This document shows positions 56,414-64,000 of a stretch of DNA of 64,000 bases, one piece after another (position 1 is the first letter of the stretch; each line of letters begins with the position of its first letter). The notes under the pieces are model-generated. The model was not told the DNA's origin, did no database searches, and saw nothing but the letters and a program-made list of their open reading frames with translations. Made by a program: the position numbers and the translations under genes. Origin of the DNA: Synechococcus sp. KORDI-100. Its GTDB lineage: Bacteria > Cyanobacteriota > Cyanobacteriia > PCC-6307 > Cyanobiaceae. The stretch covers positions 1,426,001 through 1,490,000 of the forward strand of contig NZ_CP006269.1 in NCBI RefSeq assembly GCF_000737535.1. The letters run 5' to 3'.

Positions 56414-57145
56414 ATGCAGGTCTTCTATTTCGATGTGCCCGCTGAGATGCCAGCGGATTGCAAGCCCGAGGCGGCTGTGGTGATCGATGTTCTGCGGGCG
56501 ACGACCACCATCGCCTGGGCCCTTTACAACGGCGCTGAAGCAGTGGAAGCGTTTGCCGACCTGCAGCGTCTCAACGCATCGGCTGAAGCCTGGACTGGCA
56601 GCCCCCGGTTGCTCCTGGGCGAACGCGGCGGACAGATGTTGGCTGGCTTTGACCTCGGCAATTCCCCTGTGGCCGTGGTGCCTGAAATCGTGGGCGGAAA
56701 ACGCTTGTTCATGAGCACCACGAACGGCACCCGCGCCCTGGATCGCGTGCGGGACGTTCCCCTGCTGTTGACCGCTGCCCTGCCCAATCGGGAGGCGGTT
56801 GCCCAGCGCCTGCAGAGCAAACAGCCGGCGATGCTCGCCATCGTCGGCAGTGGGTGGGAAGGGGCCTATTCCCTTGAAGACTCCCTCGCGGCCGGAGCCC
56901 TCGGTGCCAGGCTGAAGGAGCTCGATCCTGAGGGGGTCGTGATCGCTAACGATGAGCTCATGGCTGCGATCGCCCTCTGGGATCAGTGGAAGCAGAATCC
57001 AGAGGGATGTTTGCGTGCGGCCAGCCATGGCCAGCGCCTGATTCGTCTCGGCGATCACGACGCTGATTTCCGCTGCTGTGCCGGTCTTGACCAGCTGAAT
57101 GTGGTGCCGACCCAGGTGGAGCCGGGCGTTCTGAAGGCAGCCTGA
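56414..57145 (+). CDS. comB: 2-phosphosulfolactate phosphatase family protein
   Basis: ATG 56414 ([20 protein letters not shown]) gives 243 residues. Motifs are [39 protein letters not shown] and [11 protein letters not shown], the ComB family. ComB acts in coenzyme M synthesis in methanogens, but cyanobacteria lack that cofactor, so its substrate here is unknown. The longer frame begins in the ubiD promoter. Confidence 0.88.
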   Translation: MQVFYFDVPAEMPADCKPEAAVVIDVLRATTTIAWALYNGAEAVEAFADLQRLNASAEAWTGSPRLLLGERGGQMLAGFDLGNSPVAVVPEIVGGKRLFMSTTNGTRALDRVRDVPLLLTAALPNREAVAQRLQSKQPAMLAIVGSGWEGAYSLEDSLAAGALGARLKELDPEGVVIANDELMAAIALWDQWKQNPEGCLRAASHGQRLIRLGDHDADFRCCAGLDQLNVVPTQVEPGVLKAA

Positions 57146-57179
57146 GCACCTCTAAAGTCCCGCTCAACGAATCGATGTC

Positions 57180-58001
57180 GTGACCGATTTCCTCGCGGCT
57201 GCTCTTCAACTCACCAGCGGTCAGGATCCGGAGAGGAATTTCACGGCGGCTGAGGAACAGATCGACCTGGCGGCCCGGCGCGGTGCCGAACTGGTGGGTT
57301 TGCCGGAGAACTTCGCCTTCATGGGGGATGACGCCCGCCGGCTGGAGCTGGCGCCAAGCCTTGCTGATCAATGCAGCCGCTTCCTGGTCACGATGGCCCG
57401 TCGGTACCAGGTTGTTCTGCTCGGAGGCGGTTTCCCCGTTCCGGTTGGCGATGGATCACGCACTCTCAATCGTGCTGAGCTCGTCGATCGCGATGGGCAG
57501 TGCCTTGCTCGTTACGACAAGATTCATCTGTTCGATGTTGATCTGCCGGACGGCAACACCTACCGGGAGTCGGCAACGGTGACCCCAGGCGACAACCTGC
57601 CTCCCGTGGTGGACGTTCCGGGCTTGTGTCGACTGGGGGTGTCCATCTGTTACGACGTGCGCTTCCCTGAGCTCTATCGCCATCTCGTTGGTGCCGGGGC
57701 CGATCTGCTGATGATTCCTGCCGCGTTCACGGCCTTCACGGGCAAGGATCACTGGCAAGTGCTGCTTCAGGCCCGTGCCATCGAGAACACGGCCTACGTG
57801 CTGGCACCTGCCCAAACCGGCCTTCATTACGGACGGCGCCAGAGCCATGGCCACGCCATGGTGATCGATCCCTGGGGCACGGTTCTCGCCGATGCCGGCG
57901 TTCAGCAGGGAGCTGCCATCGCGCCGGTCAACGTCTCGCACGTCGGCCGTGTCCGGGAGCAGATGCCGAGCCTGCGACATCGGCAACCGGCTTTGTTCTG
58001 A
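57180..58001 (+). CDS. Nitrilase-superfamily amidase (Nit1/YafV-like)
   Basis: The start is GTG 57180, as the nearby ATG is out of frame. The 273-residue protein carries the catalytic triad: Glu in EQIDLAARRGAELVGLPENF, Lys in ARYDKIHLFDVD, and Cys in GVSICYDVRFPELYR. Nit1-type members hydrolyse deaminated glutathione; others act on omega-amides. Downstream is a cell-wall amidase gene after 5 bases. Confidence 0.88.
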   Translation: MTDFLAAALQLTSGQDPERNFTAAEEQIDLAARRGAELVGLPENFAFMGDDARRLELAPSLADQCSRFLVTMARRYQVVLLGGGFPVPVGDGSRTLNRAELVDRDGQCLARYDKIHLFDVDLPDGNTYRESATVTPGDNLPPVVDVPGLCRLGVSICYDVRFPELYRHLVGAGADLLMIPAAFTAFTGKDHWQVLLQARAIENTAYVLAPAQTGLHYGRRQSHGHAMVIDPWGTVLADAGVQQGAAIAPVNVSHVGRVREQMPSLRHRQPALF

Positions 58002-58006
58002 AGAGG

Positions 58007-59101
58007 ATGTTGGCGTCATGGTCCCGCGGATGGACGCTGGCTGCGGGAGCGGCCCTGCAGGTTCATCTGCTGATGGTCGCGCTTCCCGCACGTGCTGCCA
58101 GTGCCCTCGCGGCCTGGGCGTTCACCGAACAGGGAGTGTTGCAGCTTCGTACCAGCCGTAATGCACGGCTTGAGGCGTTTTATCAGCAGCCCAGTGATGG
58201 GCGGGGAACCCGCGTCTGGATTGATTTCCCTGGAGAGTTGAGGTTCCCGCGCAAGTTGGTTGGCCGTGGCGCGATCAAGGAGATCCGCCTGGGGAAACCA
58301 CGGCCTGGAGCGACCCGACTGGTGGTGGAATTCCAGCCAGGAGTTGAGCTGGAGCCGTCCCAGCTGAAGTTGCGCGGCACCTCCCCCGATCGCTGGGAAT
58401 TGCGATTCCAGGGACTGCCAACCCGTGGGCTGGATGATTTCGGAGAGGGGGATCTCACCGGTCGCAGCACCGCCTGGAGACCACCCAGTCGCATTGTTCC
58501 CAGTCAGGCCCCTGTCAATCCGGCAGGGCTGCCGACCGTCAAACGGGGTCGCTATCGCGTGGTGATCGACCCTGGCCACGGAGGGCCTGACCCCGGTGCC
58601 GTGGGCATTGGCGGTTTGCGTGAGACCGATGTGGTGCTTGACGTCTCCCTGCAGGTGGCCGCTCTGCTGCGCGCTCGCGGCGTCGATGTTCGGATGACGC
58701 GGACATCGGAAATCGATGTTGATCTTCCCCCCCGCGTCAATCTGGCCAACCGTTCCGGTGCCACGGCCTTCGTGAGCATCCATGCGAATGCCCTAAGCAT
58801 GAGCCGGCCGGATGTGAATGGCATCGAGACCTTCTTCTTCTCCGACCCCCGTTCCGGTCGCCTGGCGTCCTATCTGCAGCAACAGATGATGGCGGTGTCT
58901 CCCGGCACTCCCAACCGAGGCGTCAGGCGGGGCCGTTTTTTTGTGATTCGCCGCTCCGCAATGCCGTCGGCGTTGGTGGAGATGGGGTTCGTGACGGGTG
59001 AGATCGACGCTCCTCGCCTGGCACGAGCGGACCACCGACGACGTCTTGCCCTGGCCATCGCCGCCGGCATCCTCAACTACCTCAAATTCGAAGTGAAGTG
59101 A
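58007..59101 (+). CDS. N-acetylmuramoyl-L-alanine amidase (Amidase_3 with AMIN-like domain)
   Basis: The 364-residue protein begins with a signal-like segment (AAGAALQVHLLMVALPARA). An AMIN-like domain (about 30-150) is followed by Amidase_3 (about 180-360) with VVIDPGHGGPDPGAVGIGG (Zn-binding His), AFVSIHANA, and ALVEMGFVTGEIDAPRL (Glu). It cleaves peptidoglycan in cell separation. Its stop overlaps the murI GTG (GTGA). Confidence 0.93.
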   Translation: MLASWSRGWTLAAGAALQVHLLMVALPARAASALAAWAFTEQGVLQLRTSRNARLEAFYQQPSDGRGTRVWIDFPGELRFPRKLVGRGAIKEIRLGKPRPGATRLVVEFQPGVELEPSQLKLRGTSPDRWELRFQGLPTRGLDDFGEGDLTGRSTAWRPPSRIVPSQAPVNPAGLPTVKRGRYRVVIDPGHGGPDPGAVGIGGLRETDVVLDVSLQVAALLRARGVDVRMTRTSEIDVDLPPRVNLANRSGATAFVSIHANALSMSRPDVNGIETFFFSDPRSGRLASYLQQQMMAVSPGTPNRGVRRGRFFVIRRSAMPSALVEMGFVTGEIDAPRLARADHRRRLALAIAAGILNYLKFEVK

Positions 59102-59886
59102 GCTCAGTTCTTGGCCTGTTTGACAGTGGGGTTGGTGGCCTCACCGTGCTGCGCCGCGTATTGGAGCGTCATGGCCCCGTCCGTTGCATCTATCTGGGGG
59201 ATACAGCCAGAGTGCCCTACGGCTGCCGATCCCCGGAGGAGATCCGCTCCATTGCCGTGGAGGTGGTGCGTTGGCTGCGTCAGCAAGGGGTGACCACAGT
59301 GGTGATGGCCTGCAACACCACCAACGCCTTGGCAAGGGATGTTGCCGAGGGTCAGGCCGGCGTCCCGGTGATCGGATTGATTGGTGCGGCCTCAGCGATG
59401 GTGCGAGAGCAGCGCGTCGGTGTTTTGGCGACTGCGGCCACGGTGGCATCGGGTGCTTACCGCACCAGCATCGAGGCACTGAATCCCGGTGCTCAGGTTT
59501 TCGAACAGGCCTGCCCGGACTTTGTGCCTTTGATTGAACAGGGCGATTTGCAGTGCAATCAACTGCGTCGTGCCGTTGAGACCTATCTCAAGCCGTTGAA
59601 GGTGCGATCCGTGCAGTCGGTCGTGCTCGGCTGCAGTCACTACCCGCTGCTGGTGCCGCTGCTGCGCGAGTTCCTTCCTGAGGGGGTGCGTCTGATCGAT
59701 CCAGCTCTGGGGGTGACGCAGCAACTGGATGCCTTGTTGGGGCCACCCAAAACAAGCCATGCAGGCGCTGTGGCACTGGAGCATTGCCGTCTCTGCGTGA
59801 CAGCCGATTCCGAGGGGTTTCAGGATCGCGCCACGCCATGGCTGGGCCAGCGCCCGCAGGTTGAATTGGTGCAGCTGCAGTCCTGA
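59098..59886 (+). CDS. murI: Glutamate racemase
   Basis: The GTG start overlaps the upstream stop. The 262-residue enzyme has LGLFDSGVGGLTVLRRVLE, the first catalytic cysteine in VMACNTTNAL and the second in VVLGCSHYPLLVPLL. It supplies D-glutamate for peptidoglycan. The amidase and racemase genes form a wall-related operon, with sds following. Confidence 0.96.
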   Translation: MSSVLGLFDSGVGGLTVLRRVLERHGPVRCIYLGDTARVPYGCRSPEEIRSIAVEVVRWLRQQGVTTVVMACNTTNALARDVAEGQAGVPVIGLIGAASAMVREQRVGVLATAATVASGAYRTSIEALNPGAQVFEQACPDFVPLIEQGDLQCNQLRRAVETYLKPLKVRSVQSVVLGCSHYPLLVPLLREFLPEGVRLIDPALGVTQQLDALLGPPKTSHAGAVALEHCRLCVTADSEGFQDRATPWLGQRPQVELVQLQS

Positions 59887-59923
59887 ACAGAAGGCCACTA
59901 GGATCGCTGCGCGAAAGGGACTC

Positions 59924-60895
59924 ATGATCACCGTCACCGAGCTGCTGGCACCGGTTGAAAACGACCTCGAGACCCTGCTAAGTGATCTGCGCAGCCTGAT
60001 CGGCGCGGGACATCCAATTCTCCAGGCTGCCGCTGAACATTTATTTAGCGCCGGTGGCAAGCGTATCCGCCCAGGCATCGTCCTGTTGATCTCCCGTGCC
60101 CTGGCCAGGGATGGCGAGTTGTCGGCCCGTCACCGTCGCCTGGCTGAGATCACCGAGATGATCCACACGGCCTCGCTCGTTCACGATGATGTGGTCGACG
60201 AAGCGTCCACCCGGCGTGGCGTTGAAACGGTTCACAGCCGCTTTGACGCACGGGTTGCTGTTCTGGCCGGTGATTTTCTCTTTGCCCAGGCCAGTTGGCA
60301 TCTCGCCAATCTGGATGATCTGGATGTGGTCAAGCTGCTCAGCCGCGTCATCATGGATCTGGCTGACGGCGAAGTGAAACAGGGGTTGTTTCGCTATGAA
60401 ACCGGACAGAGTTTTGAGACGTACCTCGAGAAGAGTTACTGCAAAACCGCCTCTCTGATTGCCAACAGCTCCCGGGCAGCGGGTGTTCTCAGTTCATGCA
60501 CCGAGCCCCAACTCGACGGCTTGTATCAATTCGGCCGCCAACTCGGGCTGGCCTTCCAGGTTGTCGATGACATCCTTGATTTCACCGGCAGCGAGCAGCA
60601 GCTTGGTAAGCCGGCGGCCAGCGATCTGGCCAGTGGTTACCTCACAGCACCCTGTTTTTATGCCATGGAGGAACATCCTGAGCTGACTGCTCTGATTGAC
60701 CGCCAGTTCAGTGGAGCTGAGGATCTCGATCGAGCGCTGGCGATGGTGCGTTCCTCGAAGGCGATCCCGAGAACACGGGAGCTGGCCGAAACCTTTGCCC
60801 GTGAGTCGAGGGAAGCGATCGCATGGTTGCCCGACTCCCCCTCCAAACGGGCTCTGATGGAGCTCCCTGATTTCGTTCTCAGCCGTCTGTATTGA
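59924..60895 (+). CDS. sds: Trans-polyprenyl (solanesyl) diphosphate synthase
   Basis: ATG 59924 gives 323 residues. The first Asp-rich motif is SLVHDDVVDEASTRRG and the second is QVVDDILDFTG. RPGIVLLISRALAR and GQSFETYLEKSYCKTASLI are conserved. It makes the long prenyl chain for plastoquinone. Its last 17 bases overlap the convergent HAD gene. Confidence 0.92.
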   Translation: MITVTELLAPVENDLETLLSDLRSLIGAGHPILQAAAEHLFSAGGKRIRPGIVLLISRALARDGELSARHRRLAEITEMIHTASLVHDDVVDEASTRRGVETVHSRFDARVAVLAGDFLFAQASWHLANLDDLDVVKLLSRVIMDLADGEVKQGLFRYETGQSFETYLEKSYCKTASLIANSSRAAGVLSSCTEPQLDGLYQFGRQLGLAFQVVDDILDFTGSEQQLGKPAASDLASGYLTAPCFYAMEEHPELTALIDRQFSGAEDLDRALAMVRSSKAIPRTRELAETFARESREAIAWLPDSPSKRALMELPDFVLSRLY

Positions 60896-61544
60896 TCAGA
60901 CAGTCCAGGACCGTCGACAGACTGCTGATGTGACACGGGTCAACCTCCAGTGAGTCGCATCCCGTCTCTCGATCCAGGACCCAAACCCGACATCCGGCGG
61001 CCTTGGCTGCTGCGGTTCCTGCTCTTGAATCCTCCAGTGCCCAGCATTGCTTTGGACTGACCCGCAGTCGTCGGGCCGCCAACAGGAACGGTGCCGGATC
61101 AGGTTTTCCAGCGATCAATTCGGGATCATCGCCATAGATCCGGACCTCGATCAATCCAAGCCAGGGGTGGGGTCCGCTTTTGAAGCGGACGGACTCCTCA
61201 CTGCTGCTGGTGACCAAGGCCATGGGAATCTTCTCTCGATGGCAGAAGCGGATCAGATCGTTCGCCGCAGGCATGGCGTTTGCCTTGACCAACAGCTTTT
61301 TCACAATCGGTTGCTGAACCGCCAGCAGGGCCTCAGTCCCCACCGGTTCCGGCAGCCTTTCACTGACGTGTTGGGCACAGTCCTGACGGCGACGGCCTCT
61401 CAGTTGCAGCAGCTCGTCGTCACTGAGGTGTCCGCCGAAATGGGCAGCAGCTTCTGCCCAGGCCCGCCCATGCAGGGGCTCGGTGTTGAGCAGGAGGCCA
61501 TCGAGATCGAACAGACACGCGGCGGGACGGATGCGGATGCTCAT
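60879..61544 (-). CDS. HAD-superfamily hydrolase (beta-phosphoglucomutase/phosphatase type)
   Basis: The 221-residue protein starts [20 protein letters not shown], with the DxDG nucleophile in motif I; motif II is [12 protein letters not shown] and motif IV contains [18 protein letters not shown]. The cap of about 70 residues fits a small phosphatase or mutase. The substrate is unclear. It is convergent with sds and divergent from acs. Confidence 0.88.
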   Translation of the reverse strand: MSIRIRPAACLFDLDGLLLNTEPLHGRAWAEAAAHFGGHLSDDELLQLRGRRRQDCAQHVSERLPEPVGTEALLAVQQPIVKKLLVKANAMPAANDLIRFCHREKIPMALVTSSSEESVRFKSGPHPWLGLIEVRIYGDDPELIAGKPDPAPFLLAARRLRVSPKQCWALEDSRAGTAAAKAAGCRVWVLDRETGCDSLEVDPCHISSLSTVLDCLINTDG

Positions 61545-61652
61545 GGTTTCCAGTCAAGTCCCTCTGGCCTTGCCGACGGATTGCAACGAGTCCGGGGTGG
61601 CTGGCCCCGCCCTTCCTACCCTGGCCAGCGAGCTGGGAGACAAGCGCCTGCC

Positions 61653-63626
<1,974 letters not shown>

Positions 63627-63636
63627 TGGTTTTGGT

Positions 63637-64000
63637 TTAAAGCATCGCCTGATCTCTGATGGTGGTGGTGAGGCGTCGCGTCACCGCCACCCGCTTCGGA
63701 TCATCCGCCCAGTCCCCCAGAACGCTGCGGCGCAACCCTGCACTGGCGGGGGTCAGATGGTTACCTGGGAGGTGCAGAACCTCGCTGGCATCCTCAGGGC
63801 GCTGACGAAGAGCCGCGATCAGGTCATCACTCTGGTCAAGTTCGTCACGTCCGAAACGCACAACAAGATTGCGGGGTTGCAGATAATGCCGGCTGATCAA
63901 TCGCAGGGTTTCTGCAGGGCTTGGACTGAATTCCGTCTCTACTCCAAGACGCGGTGCCAGGTCGCCCAGCAGGGGAATCGAGCGATCCGCTGCGAAGTTG
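63637..64000 (-). CDS. DUF1350 family protein, 5' end outside the window
   Basis: The open frame runs from TTG/ATC region through the right edge and ends at 63637. Visible residues include NFAADRSIPLLGDLAPRLGV, EFSPSPAETLRLI and LPGNHLTPASAGLRRSVLGD, typical of DUF1350, an alpha/beta-hydrolase-like family conserved in cyanobacteria and plastids. About 121 residues are visible. It is convergent with acs, with a 10-base gap. Confidence 0.85.
   Translation of the reverse strand, partial: NFAADRSIPLLGDLAPRLGVETEFSPSPAETLRLISRHYLQPRNLVVRFGRDELDQSDDLIAALRQRPEDASEVLHLPGNHLTPASAGLRRSVLGDWADDPKRVAVTRRLTTTIRDQAML

Noticed and set aside
61047-61652. 202-codon upstream extension of acs
   Set aside because: It is antisense to the HAD phosphatase gene, and acetyl-CoA synthetases normally begin near the GTG at 61653.

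Overview
The window looks like chromosomal DNA of a marine picocyanobacterium, most likely Synechococcus of sub-cluster 5.1. The signs are phylloquinone genes (menD, menB), a solanesyl-type prenyl synthase, families typical of this group (DUF3104, DUF760, DUF1350, DUF4336, cyAbrB, ComB) and a SWM-repeat surface protein. No rRNA, tRNA, CRISPR array or intact insertion sequence was seen. Conserved housekeeping blocks alternate with islands of fast-evolving or decaying genes.

Layout. 1-7143 (minus): a run containing a Na+/solute symporter flanked by two tiny membrane proteins, an atypical carbamoyltransferase, an asparagine-synthase family protein, an M20 N-carbamoyl-amino-acid hydrolase and a DUF1028 protein cut by the left edge. 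It looks like an uptake and metabolism pathway for a carbamoylated or amide nitrogen compound. 7249-9003: rsmE, a small RTX protein and a small membrane protein. 9137-11453 (minus): a CobW-like GTPase and two altered metallophosphoesterases behind a 7-1-7 Fur/Zur-type operator. 11643-15203: a secreted iota-type carbonic anhydrase, small hypotheticals and a DAO-type flavoprotein. 15446-18398: a compact methyltransferase, flavoprotein and type III polyketide synthase operon.

18609-34477 is a surface-protein island. It holds a 989-residue LVIVD/SWM-repeat protein, a 1536-residue LVIVD/RTX protein with a 7+6 propeller arrangement, two decayed RTX relics, repeated flank sequences around the RTX 3' ends, an apparently transferred FAD oxidase, two DUF1254 proteins and an excisionase-like orphan. 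34701-46896 is core metabolism: DUF4336, DUF760, lepB, an AraC regulator, menD-menB, an L,D-transpeptidase, glgA, murF, a TPR protein and glmU.

46897-52512 is a second island between glmU and mnmD-aroA. It has two convergent terminators without genes, a cyAbrB gene with a displaced start, a family of small secreted proteins with a fixed four-cysteine pattern, DUF3104, and nonsense- or frameshift-disrupted genes. 52513-64000 returns to core genes: mnmD, aroA, ubiD, comB, a nitrilase-family amidase, a cell-wall amidase, murI, sds, a HAD phosphatase, acs and a DUF1350 protein cut by the right edge.

The most promising undescribed systems are the carbamoyl cluster with its symporter and micro-subunits, the CX9CX16C secreted protein family, and the predicted zinc-responsive GTPase/phosphoesterase operon.
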